A stretch of 64,000 bases of DNA from Elizabethkingia occulta (GTDB taxonomy: Bacteria; Bacteroidota; Bacteroidia; Flavobacteriales; Weeksellaceae): positions 186,001 to 250,000 of the forward strand of contig NZ_MAHX01000021.1 in the NCBI RefSeq assembly GCF_002023715.1, in the 5' to 3' direction. Numbering within the stretch: the stretch's first letter is position 1; each line of letters starts with the position of its first letter. Of the stretch, positions 17,301 through 24,285 are shown in pieces. Made by a program: the position numbers and the translations under genes. A model generated the notes under the pieces. The model searched no databases. It saw only the letters and a list, made by a program, of their open reading frames with translations, and had not been told where the DNA came from.

Positions 17301-18632
17301 CTAAAAATTAATAGATGCTCCTCTGGACAATATCTTTCCGTTGGCATCTACCAGTATAATGGTGGGACCGCCTATAACGCTATAGTTTTTGAAGTTAATG
17401 CCTGCTTTGCCTTTATAATCGCAATAAGTATCTTTCCATGGAAAAGTCCTGGCCCTGTTAGTGAAGTCTTTTTCTTCCTTATCAGCAGAAATTGCAATAA
17501 CACGAACTCCCTGATTAGCGAGTTTCTCATAATTTCTTGTAAGCTCCCTTAGCTGCTGGTCGCATGTAATACAGTCAACAGACTGGTAGAAAAATAAAAG
17601 TGTCTGCTGAAAAGCTTTATCGGCGATTTTTATTATTTTAGTTTTATTACCGGTACCCTCATTAGGCAGTATAAGATCCGAAGCCTGCGAACCTAATACA
17701 CCTTTTGTATAGGAGGTCAGATACCCGTTGTAGCCGGATATTTTCCCGGAGGACTTTATGATGGGAACCAGAGCAGCGATGTATTCGTCCTGTCCCTGCA
17801 TAGCCAGTGTTTTGGCAATTTCTTCTGCCAAAGCGGTATATAGTTTCGGAGATTTTATCCTGCCCGTTGCTTTCTGAAAATCTTCTGCAAAAAGATTTGG
17901 ATTTTTAATCTCTCTTAGATGAGTACCCAGCCAGATATTGACAATCTCATTCCATTGCCCGGATGTATAGAGCATTTGCCAGTCCAGTTCGTTGGTAATG
18001 TATTCGTAGGTAGCCTTGGTAATATCTTTTGGGTCTTCGGAAAGTACCGGAGCGATGTCATTATTAATATTTGTAATCTGGATATACTGACTGATGTCTT
18101 CAGACGTGGATTTCATATTTTTCTGAAAGTTATTGTAGGCAAGGATCTCTTTTTGGTAATCCCGTTTGGTATCCTGATAACTGGCATCAGTAGGCTTAAG
18201 AGTATCTAGTTTTCTTTGCAAAGTATAATAACGGGTCAGGATAGCGCCTTCCTCAGAAAGCAGTTCTCCCATTTCACTTTGGGCTGCATTGTCGGTATCA
18301 ATGATATATTTTTTTTCGGTTGTTGCCGGATCTAATGTAATACTTGAAGAGAAATCTTTACCTGCAATATACAGATCCAGTCCGCCACCCTCTGCGGAGT
18401 CATCTATCAGCCAGCGTGCGAAACCTTTGTAGGGGGCATACTCCTTGGGAATATGAAGTGTAAATTTGCCATTGGCAGGGACTCTGGCCTGGGATAAAGT
18501 TTTCTCTTCTCCTCCCTGGGAAATTATAAAAATGTAGCTGTGTCCTGCATATACAGGAGCATTGATTTTTATATTCTGGGCTTTGAAAATGCTGAAAATA
18601 AATAGGAAGCTAATTAAAAATTTCGTATTCAT
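17301..18632 (-). CDS. Exported TlpA/AhpC-type thioredoxin-fold protein
   Basis: 443 residues. A signal peptide (1-18) precedes a beta-rich N-terminal region with an alpha-helical middle (about 120-310). The C-terminal thioredoxin fold has the active site DCITCDQQ (Cys354, Cys357), VIAISADKEEKDF and the cis-Pro GGPTIILVDANGK. The layout matches Bacteroidetes TlpA-like proteins that carry a DUF4369/DUF5106-like N-terminus. It probably acts as a periplasmic thiol-disulfide oxidoreductase. It is a single gene ended by a terminator, in a part of the window that also holds the permease-TlpA fusion. Confidence 0.8.
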   Translation of the reverse strand: MNTKFLISFLFIFSIFKAQNIKINAPVYAGHSYIFIISQGGEEKTLSQARVPANGKFTLHIPKEYAPYKGFARWLIDDSAEGGGLDLYIAGKDFSSSITLDPATTEKKYIIDTDNAAQSEMGELLSEEGAILTRYYTLQRKLDTLKPTDASYQDTKRDYQKEILAYNNFQKNMKSTSEDISQYIQITNINNDIAPVLSEDPKDITKATYEYITNELDWQMLYTSGQWNEIVNIWLGTHLREIKNPNLFAEDFQKATGRIKSPKLYTALAEEIAKTLAMQGQDEYIAALVPIIKSSGKISGYNGYLTSYTKGVLGSQASDLILPNEGTGNKTKIIKIADKAFQQTLLFFYQSVDCITCDQQLRELTRNYEKLANQGVRVIAISADKEEKDFTNRARTFPWKDTYCDYKGKAGINFKNYSVIGGPTIILVDANGKILSRGASINF

Positions 18633-18700
18633 ACACTATATTGTTATGCTAATTGTATTATGCTTGTTTTAAAAAAATTATTCATTTAAGAGAGGTTCAA

Positions 18701-19245
18701 GTCCTTTATAAAATAATGTGTTGTATCTATTGTAATTTATTTGCTTACAAAGCTGTTTAATAAAGCATCTATATATGGGATTAGGAAACCTTATAGGTTT
18801 TTAAAACCTATAAGGTTGAAATCCTTTATAAAATGATAAATAAAAATCTGTTCATCAACTATTTTATGTGTTATATCTATTGTAATTTATTTTCTTACAG
18901 ACATTTCTTATTATAAAGCTTTTTAATAAAGCATCTATAGATGGGATTAGGAAACCTTATAGGTTTTTAAAACCTATAAGGTTAAAATCCTTTATAAAAT
19001 GATAAATAAAAATCTGTTCATCAACTATTTTATGTGTTATATCTATTGTAATTTATTTTCTTACAGACATTTCTTATTATAAAGCTTTTTAATAAAGCAT
19101 CTATAGATGGGATTCGGAAACCTTATAGGTTTTTAAAACCTATAAGGTTAAAATCCTTTATAAAATGATAAATAGAAATCTGTTCATCAACTATTTTATG
19201 TGTTATATCTATTGTAATTTATTTTCTTACAAACATTTCCTACTA
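18701..19245. repeat. Tandem array of a 166-bp unit with a 31-bp palindrome core
   Basis: Three copies plus a partial one: a shortened copy at 18701-18820, full 166-bp copies at 18821-18986 and 18987-19152, and a truncated copy to about 19245. Full copies differ at only a few bases. Each complete unit holds the palindrome AACCTTATAGGTTTT-T-AAAACCTATAAGGTT (18787-18817, 18953-18983, 19119-19149). No ORF spans the array. It lies between two minus-strand genes. It is not a CRISPR: the units are adjacent and there are no variable spacers. Confidence 0.85.
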
Positions 19246-19531
19246 TATATGTACAATTAGAAATAACCGGTTCTGCGATTTTACATTTGAAGATTACTTT
19301 GCAATATTTTATCAATATAGTCTTTCCAGGGTTTCAAACCTAGGAAAGACTGAAGAACTCTGTTTAGATTATACTTTTCTTATACCAAAAAGCCAGATGT
19401 AATCTGGCCCTTTGGATTTATTGATACAAATTAAGATTTGAAAATATGTGCTTATGGATACAAAAATCAAAATTTTGAAGTAACCCGATACCAGCAAATG
19501 TATTTGGATTTCAACTCTCAATTTACATTTT
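19246..19531. other. Downstream region of the FISUMP gene with an inverted repeat
   Basis: AGTCTTTCC and GGAAAGACT (about 19319-19351) form a 9-bp inverted repeat with a further inner pairing. Without a T run it is a weak terminator candidate for the FISUMP gene. Nothing else is recognised. Confidence 0.35.
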
Positions 19532-21394
19532 TTATGGAGTAGGAGCATCAACTTTTATACAACGAACACTATTCAACATATTTCCAGTTGGAACAGGAGT
19601 GACTGTGATAGGATTAAGAGGGAGATCAACATTATTATTAATCAGTACATAGTATGCTCCATCGATAAGTGTTTTATCAGAAGTCCAATAAGCTCCCGAT
19701 GGAACTCCAACTCCAATATTATCTCCAGTTTGATTATTATTAAGTTTAATAAAATATCTAAATCCTGCTAATGGAATACGCAATTTCAAGTTTTTCCCAC
19801 TTTTACTTCTAAATTCAAAGGCTTGTTGGAAAAAGGGAATATTAAAACCACCTATAAAAGTAGAATTATTACTGTCAGTAGTACCAGATCCTGCGTATGC
19901 TCCATATTTTACAATATCATTACCACCAGATTTTAGTCCCAGCCATTCACTTCTGGTAGGAACTCTGTATCCATTACTACAGGGATTGTTCTCCCCTCCG
20001 TCCGTTACATTATCCCAATATCTGTTATTTACACCAGGACTTGTCATTAAACCTGAACCTGTTGAATTATATTCCTGAAAGGGATAATTTTTATTTCCTG
20101 AATTAGCCTGGTCGTCCACCATCGATAATCCCTGATTAGGTTTTACACCCCATGCATATTTTCCACCGGCTGCCGACTTAAGGATAACTGCTTGGGGATA
20201 AGTATTAACTGTAAAAATATCGGTTTTAAATGGATCATTAGTTCCGTCTGAGGTTCTGTCTGCACCTAAATTATAACAGTCAAATATTCTGTCTACACCA
20301 TTTACACTGGCACCACATTTACCTTCAACAATATTTAAGTTGGTTTTGTATCCTGGTTTTATAATAAATTTACCCGTTACAGGCCTTGCACCTGTTGCAG
20401 TTGTTGCGATTGTTGCACTAAATGTTCCGACTGGAAGGACTCCAGCTGTTCTTTCCAAGCCTCCGTTTATCCTGACCGGAGCAAAAGTTGCATCCCCTGT
20501 TGTACCACTAATTGTAGCACTACCAAGATCTACATCACCAGTTACAGAGCCACTAGTGGCTACGTAACCTTCTTGTGTTATAACACCTGTATTCAGTGCC
20601 ACAGTACCCTGAGCAAAATTGCCACCTATTTTTGCACCGGTTATACCTGTAATATTATTTGTAAAATTAACACTGGTAACCACCTGAGTGGTTTTGTGTT
20701 GCAATCTGATCGTGAAAGGATTTACGCCCATATCTCCGTTAGGTTTGAACTCTTTATATTTTCTGTACATAAAGTCCAGCTGAAGATCTGTAGCTGGCGT
20801 TAGATAATCGTAAGTAATGCTGGGAGCATGTCCTGGTAAAGTAGGTGTTCCGTTGGAATATACCACAAGATCATAGAGAGCATTGTGGGTCAATTGTAAT
20901 TCAGTACCATCAGTCGACTTTAGAGTTCCGTCTGTCTGTACAAGATAATCTTTTTGTGCCTGTATATCAGTAGTACTCCCTGCAGTGTAAGCAACAATTC
21001 GTACCCTTGCTCCGGGTTTAAGGGGAAGGGGAGAGATATTCCCATCAGGAATAGTTGGTCCACTAGCAGCTACTGCATTGGATTTTGTATGAGTTGGGGA
21101 ATTTTCTGTAACAGCTTCTATAGAGATAAATGTACTGGGATCTATCATTGTAGTACTTTGCATTCTGATGTTGTCTGCTGCTACATTCATTCTGTTGGCA
21201 GATGCCTGTGGCTGCGGATTACCAGTCTGGCTTCCATATTCCACGCCATCCAGTTTTACAGAAATAGTTACGGGACCTCCTGTTGCCAAAGTATTTTCTG
21301 TATCATTGGTACGACAGGAAGTGGTCCATAGAAATGAGGTTACGGCTGCTAAAGTTGTAATTCTTTGTATCGATTGTTTCATTTTTTCGTTCAT
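19532..21394 (-). CDS. Fimbrillin-like lipoprotein with FISUMP domain
   Basis: A 620-residue surface lipoprotein (Cys27 in WTTSCRTND). The N-terminal two thirds has a beta-rich, Ala/Thr/Gly-rich pattern like Bacteroidetes fimbrillins (TISVKLDGVEYG, LKPGARVRIVAYTAG, LVVYSNGTPTLPG, then a FMYRKYKEF block). The C-terminal third is a FISUMP-type region (Fibrobacter succinogenes major paralogous domain): NPCSNGYRVPTRSEWLGL, then GAYWTS and the closing SVRCIK. It is predicted to be exported, lipidated and displayed, possibly as an adhesin or pilus component. It starts 18 nt after the YLPP protein and shares its operon, driven by promoter P3. Confidence 0.78.
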   Translation of the reverse strand: MNEKMKQSIQRITTLAAVTSFLWTTSCRTNDTENTLATGGPVTISVKLDGVEYGSQTGNPQPQASANRMNVAADNIRMQSTTMIDPSTFISIEAVTENSPTHTKSNAVAASGPTIPDGNISPLPLKPGARVRIVAYTAGSTTDIQAQKDYLVQTDGTLKSTDGTELQLTHNALYDLVVYSNGTPTLPGHAPSITYDYLTPATDLQLDFMYRKYKEFKPNGDMGVNPFTIRLQHKTTQVVTSVNFTNNITGITGAKIGGNFAQGTVALNTGVITQEGYVATSGSVTGDVDLGSATISGTTGDATFAPVRINGGLERTAGVLPVGTFSATIATTATGARPVTGKFIIKPGYKTNLNIVEGKCGASVNGVDRIFDCYNLGADRTSDGTNDPFKTDIFTVNTYPQAVILKSAAGGKYAWGVKPNQGLSMVDDQANSGNKNYPFQEYNSTGSGLMTSPGVNNRYWDNVTDGGENNPCSNGYRVPTRSEWLGLKSGGNDIVKYGAYAGSGTTDSNNSTFIGGFNIPFFQQAFEFRSKSGKNLKLRIPLAGFRYFIKLNNNQTGDNIGVGVPSGAYWTSDKTLIDGAYYVLINNNVDLPLNPITVTPVPTGNMLNSVRCIKVDAPTP

Positions 21395-21412
21395 TTATGT
21401 ATTTGGAATTGT

Positions 21413-21601
21413 TTAGTAAATAACCGGTACTTCTTGTGTATCTTCATGTTCCCATTCAGTTTGCGTGTTATCGGGTTTTGGAGCTACAATAACCGAATTG
21501 GCGGCGATACCATATTCCATTTCTATTAAATCCATCGTTACGGTAGGAGGCAGGTATTCCTTTTTAGAATTGTCTTTGTTGGTCTCATTTTTTTCCATCA
21601 T
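21413..21601 (-). CDS. Small YLPP-motif protein (copy 2)
   Basis: 62 residues: a charged N-terminus, then KKEYLPPTVTMDLIEMEYGI, then AANSVIVAPKP and an acidic tail. The YxxPxV block followed by an acidic stretch and a small-residue IAANS segment is the standard form of short proteins encoded beside Bacteroidetes surface lipoproteins; copy 1 at 56-280 lacks the IAANS part. There is no Sec signal peptide. It could be a chaperone-like partner, a processed peptide or a precursor; there is no direct evidence. The stop is 18 nt before the FISUMP lipoprotein gene. Either of two adjacent ATGs could start it. Confidence 0.75.
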   Translation of the reverse strand: MMEKNETNKDNSKKEYLPPTVTMDLIEMEYGIAANSVIVAPKPDNTQTEWEHEDTQEVPVIY

Positions 21602-21888
21602 TTTGTTTAATTTTAATATGTTAAAAAGTTACATTTCATATCCTTCCGAAAAGCAATTGTTTCCGGTAGTTCGTTATAATTAATTAATCAGATTTTGCCC
21701 AATAGTATATGGGGTAGAATACTTGTTTAGCTAAATAAACAAGCTTTGTACATAGTTTTTTTTATCATCATTTTGTATATGTTTTCATGCATTGCAATAA
21801 ATGCCGGATGCAGTTTATAATTTTGTGTTTTTGGGACCTGTGCTTATTTCACTTTTCAGTGAATGAATAACGCGTGTTAGTCTTGGTA
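21602..21888 (-). promoter_or_regulatory. Long 5' leader of the YLPP/FISUMP operon
   Basis: From the P3 -7 box to the YLPP start codon is nearly 290 nt, unusually long. It holds a perfect hairpin CTTGTTTA-N6-TAAACAAG (21722-21743) and one 21-codon frame with no known counterpart. Unlike the other leaders it lacks the ATTTGTTTGTGAAA core. It may be a regulatory leader. Confidence 0.4.
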
Positions 21889-21937
21889 CAAAGATGAAAT
21901 ATTGAGATAATAAAAAAAATGACAGATATGTGTCATT
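21889..21937 (-). promoter_or_regulatory. Operator-promoter P3
   Basis: On the minus strand 21937-21918 is AATGACACATATCTGTCATT, a near-perfect inverted repeat. After exactly 21 nt comes CATCTTTG (21896-21889), which fits TAnnTTTG except for its first base. It points at the YLPP/FISUMP operon. Confidence 0.7.
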
Positions 21938-21979
21938 TTTTTTGATATTGTTTTTTAATTATTTATAGCATACAATATT

Positions 21980-22567
21980 TTATTTAGGGATAGCCAGTTT
22001 TCTTACTCTTTTATAGAATAAATTGACTTTTTTAAATTCTGATGAGAGCAAGATTGAAGAAATCCCTGTGGACATAAATACAGCTGTAATAATTGGCCCT
22101 GCAGAATTATCCGGGGATGATGAGCCTGCCAATAAAATAACCGAAAATAATATCCCTGCCATACTTACTAAAGCTATCTTTCCCCATTTTTGATGTTCAT
22201 GTCTTTTTAGATCTATCGCTGTACCCGTTAGTATAATGGATCTTAGAAGAGAAACAAATCCAATATAAAAGACAACAGAATCGCCTGTATAGAAAAACAG
22301 GTAAATAGCCATACCTAGAATAAGTATTCCGTATACCATATACCACCCCCAGCCATTGATGGCTTTACGATTGCGTAAAGTGAATAATAATATGGTAAGT
22401 CCAGATGTTATAATGGTAAGTCCGGAGACTATTTTAAAACTCATATAACTGTCAGCGTATAAAGAGAAAATCCAGATACTGGCAATAATATAAATAATAC
22501 CATTTATTAATGGAAGGTACCAGCCTTTTAAAGGCATTTTTATTGTTGTATTGAAAGAAGCAGACAT
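21980..22567 (-). CDS. HdeD/DUF308-like six-helix membrane protein (copy 2)
   Basis: 195 residues from the ATG at 22565-22567, the same length as copy 1 at 329-916, to which it aligns from the start. The frame extends upstream to a TTG at 22654, which I reject because that stretch is hairpin-rich leader. About six hydrophobic helices are evenly spaced. Shared landmarks with copy 1 are the N-terminal amphipathic segment, the (S)xxxLLLxxT(D/I)LK(R)H turn and the ending SSEFKKVNLFYKRVRKL. HdeD/DUF308 membership is a fold-level inference. P3 lies just after its stop and P2 about 470 nt before its start. The role is unknown, perhaps membrane stress. Confidence 0.72.
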   Translation of the reverse strand: MSASFNTTIKMPLKGWYLPLINGIIYIIASIWIFSLYADSYMSFKIVSGLTIITSGLTILLFTLRNRKAINGWGWYMVYGILILGMAIYLFFYTGDSVVFYIGFVSLLRSIILTGTAIDLKRHEHQKWGKIALVSMAGILFSVILLAGSSSPDNSAGPIITAVFMSTGISSILLSSEFKKVNLFYKRVRKLAIPK

Positions 22568-22613
22568 TCTATAATAAAGTTTAACCGAAATTAAATAGCT
22601 GTTACATAAAAAT

Positions 22614-22635
22614 GGGTAAACCCATAGGTTTACCC
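22614..22635 (-). promoter_or_regulatory. Leader hairpin before HdeD-like copy 2
   Basis: Perfect 9-bp stem GGGTAAACC (22614-22622) with GGTTTACCC (22627-22635), followed on the minus strand by ATTTTTAT, so it looks like a weak intrinsic terminator. It lies 47 nt before the start codon. A longer-range pair, AAAACTGTTAA/TTAACAGTTTT (22637-22647 and 22701-22711), encloses the adjacent leader. Confidence 0.5.
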
Positions 22636-22753
22636 GAAAACTGTTAACTAACAAAAAATATGATCTAATTAACGAATCCGGTACTCTGCCGAAAGAGATT
22701 AACAGTTTTAAGTAAAAAGTGATTAATTGATTTAAAAAAATGAGTGTTTTCAG

Positions 22754-22793
22754 AAAAAAACCGGGCGGAGAATGATGATGATGAGTCCGCCCG
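22754..22793 (-). terminator. Intrinsic terminator of small RNA 2
   Basis: 8-bp G/C-rich stem CGGGCGGA (22762-22769) with TCCGCCCG (22786-22793) around a 16-nt loop with repeated CAT/ATG triplets. On the minus strand a run of seven T residues follows. Confidence 0.85.
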
Positions 22794-22870
22794 ACAACCT
22801 TATGGTTTCACAAACAAATGATTTTGATTTTTTTATCCCAAGTGTGTATTTCTGAGAATCTATTGTTTAT

Positions 22871-22984
22871 TTATTTTACGGGAATGTAATTTTTATTCAG
22901 TATCAATGTACAGTTTAACCCGTATAATTCTATATCCTGCAATTGCTGAAGCAGGTTTTGCTTCTGGGTATTTATTCTTTTCAT
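22871..22984 (-). CDS. Possible 37-residue peptide inside small RNA 2
   Basis: An ATG-initiated frame of 37 codons ending at TAA 22871-22873, starting about 15 nt after the predicted transcription start. The product would be polar and Gln-rich at first (KRINTQKQNLLQQLQ), with a mildly hydrophobic end. It has no signal peptide and no visible ribosome-binding site. No equivalent frame exists in the two sister units, so it may be fortuitous. Confidence 0.25.
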   Translation of the reverse strand: MKRINTQKQNLLQQLQDIELYGLNCTLILNKNYIPVK

Positions 22985-23003
22985 TATTTGTATTTGTTAC
23001 GTG

Positions 23004-23052
23004 CAAAGGTATAGGATGGAGATGTACAACGAAATAACAGATATGTGTCATT
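23004..23052 (-). promoter_or_regulatory. Operator-promoter P2
   Basis: On the minus strand 23052-23033 is AATGACACATATCTGTTATT. Exactly 21 nt later is TACCTTTG (23011-23004), a perfect TAnnTTTG -7 box. It is aimed at small RNA 2 and the HdeD-like copy 2. Confidence 0.75.
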
Positions 23053-23085
23053 TTTTATAACTATTTTTTTAATGAACATCAATCA

Positions 23086-23208
23086 TAAAGGCAGCTATTA
23101 TAGCTGCCCGTGAAAAAAACTGTAAACAGTTATATAAACAAATAGGTATTACTGATTTAGAATCCTGATTATATATCAGCTTTATATTCGATATAATAGC
23201 CTAAACCA
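23086..23208 (-). ncRNA. Predicted small RNA 3
   Basis: A leftward unit between P4 and P2. It has the shared core ATTTGTTT (within the complement of 23135-23143), then four nt, then the stem-loop AACTG-TTTA-CAGTT (23118-23131) followed by a T run, then a second hairpin GGCAGC/GCTGCC (about 23090-23108) and TTT. The stem-loop has the same arms as unit 1 with a different loop, a covarying-like change. No ORF longer than a few codons is present. The 3' end is uncertain because either hairpin could terminate. Confidence 0.5.
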
Positions 23209-23214
23209 TGAATT

Positions 23215-23263
23215 CAAAATTAGGTTTTATTACCATGCTATTAAATAGCATATATGTGTCATT
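23215..23263 (-). promoter_or_regulatory. Operator-promoter P4
   Basis: On the minus strand 23263-23244 is AATGACACATATATGCTATT, and exactly 21 nt later TAATTTTG (23222-23215), a perfect -7 box. The plus-strand direction towards LuxR B has no such box at that spacing, so the promoter faces small RNA 3. It could still affect the divergent LuxR B gene 79 nt away. Confidence 0.7.
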
Positions 23264-23341
23264 TTGCGGTCAAATTACCAATTGATAACCCACAATAACA
23301 TTATTTATATATGATGTTATTTACTTTTATAAAAAATTTCC

Positions 23342-24142
23342 GTGAAAAAGATCAAACCGATAAATTCTGATAAGTTTTTTACTTCAATATCTGTTAAAAA
23401 TGATAGTAAAGAAATATTATATTATGATTATTTCCAAAGTACAATAGAACAAATCCGTAATTATACAATAGGACCATATTTTTGGATCATTTCAAATAAT
23501 TCCAAAATGAAGATTGAATCTATTAGTGATGCTGTAGAGCAACTGACCCCTTATACGAAGGAAGAATGGATGGCTTCTGCTCCTCAATTTTTTATTGAAG
23601 CATTTCACCCTGAAGACAGAGCCTACCTGATGGCTGCGTTTGCATTTGCTGTCAAAATGAGACTTGGAATGGATGAAGAAAGAAGAAAGCATCTCAGAAT
23701 TAATTTCTATGCAAGAATGCTGGATGTGGATTGTAACTACAGATGGATTCTTTTGAATTCCCCAAAGATTTACATAAATGAAATGAACGAAATAGAAGCT
23801 TCTTTAACTGTTATTTATGATTTGTCACATTTGAATATTTTCAATTTTCCTCTTCTTACGGCAATGGATCAAAGTAATCGAAAAGTTCAGTATTATAAAC
23901 ATTTTGACAGGGAAATAAAGAAAGTTGGCGAAGAATTATCAGCACCGGTTATTACCAAACGTGAAAAAGAAATTTTAAGTCTTATGATCCGTGGGTTTAA
24001 TACACCTCAGATTTCACAGCAATTATTTATATCCTATTATACTGTGGAAAATCATAAACGTAACCTTAGAAAGAAAACCCAAACCAAAACATCCTCCGAA
24101 CTTATTGCCTTTATAATTAAATATAACCTGTTATTTATTTAA
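23342..24142 (+). CDS. PAS-LuxR transcriptional regulator B
   Basis: 266 residues, starting with GTG at 23342; MKKIKPIN aligns with the N-termini of its paralogues. The PAS-like sensor part (about 35-175) has GPYFWII, FHPEDRAYL, YRWILLNSPK and YDLSHL. The C-terminal NarL-type HTH (about 200-266) is REKEILSLMIRGFNTPQIS, then LFISYYTVENHKRNL and KTSSELIAF. It is a paralogue of A and C, with the recognition helix nearly the same in all three, suggesting that they share a binding site. It is divergent from small RNA 3 and 143 nt upstream of LuxR C. The sensed signal is unknown. Confidence 0.85.
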   Translation: MKKIKPINSDKFFTSISVKNDSKEILYYDYFQSTIEQIRNYTIGPYFWIISNNSKMKIESISDAVEQLTPYTKEEWMASAPQFFIEAFHPEDRAYLMAAFAFAVKMRLGMDEERRKHLRINFYARMLDVDCNYRWILLNSPKIYINEMNEIEASLTVIYDLSHLNIFNFPLLTAMDQSNRKVQYYKHFDREIKKVGEELSAPVITKREKEILSLMIRGFNTPQISQQLFISYYTVENHKRNLRKKTQTKTSSELIAFIIKYNLLFI

Positions 24143-24220
24143 TTATGTAGTATTTGTATTGAAATAAACCCATTATTATTACATCTCTTATAAAATTTGA
24201 TCGGTATTTTTTACTGAAAA

Positions 24221-24269
24221 AATGACACATATCTGTCATTTCATGCCTTTTATAGCTTCAATACTATTG
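24221..24269 (+). promoter_or_regulatory. Operator-promoter P5
   Basis: AATGACACATATCTGTCATT at 24221-24240, identical to P3 in promoter orientation, then exactly 21 nt, then TACTATTG (24262-24269), one base from TAnnTTTG. It is the only copy on the plus strand and lies just before LuxR C, leaving a leader of only about 10 nt. Confidence 0.72.
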
Positions 24270-24285
24270 CAGGACAAACACTTGT

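Larger units (their letters stand above)
22754..22998 (-). ncRNA. Predicted small RNA or attenuated leader 2
   Basis: A leftward unit bounded by the P2 -7 box and the terminator at 22754-22793. It carries ATTTGTTTGTGAAA (complement of 22806-22819), identical to unit 1, then a small stem AACC-ATA-(A)GGTT and the terminator hairpin. Within it a 37-codon ORF (22871-22984, MKRINTQKQNLLQQ at its start) is open from an ATG a few nt after the predicted start. The ORF is not conserved in the sister units, so I favour an RNA role. Confidence 0.55.

Noticed and set aside
18701-19245. CRISPR-like repeat array
   Set aside because: Units are 166 bp, directly adjacent and nearly identical, with no variable spacers and no cas genes, so it is a tandem repeat.
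19369-19551. 60-codon ORF overlapping the end of the FISUMP gene
   Set aside because: Overlaps the supported FISUMP frame on the same strand, is low-complexity and has no recognisable domain.
22568-22654. 29-residue N-terminal extension of the HdeD-like copy 2
   Set aside because: Starts at TTG, encodes through the leader hairpin and has no equivalent in copy 1.
23244-23342. Operator P4 as promoter of LuxR B on the plus strand
   Set aside because: At the 21-nt position on the plus strand the sequence is ATAACCCA, not a -7 box, whereas on the minus strand it is a perfect TAATTTTG, so the promoter faces leftward.
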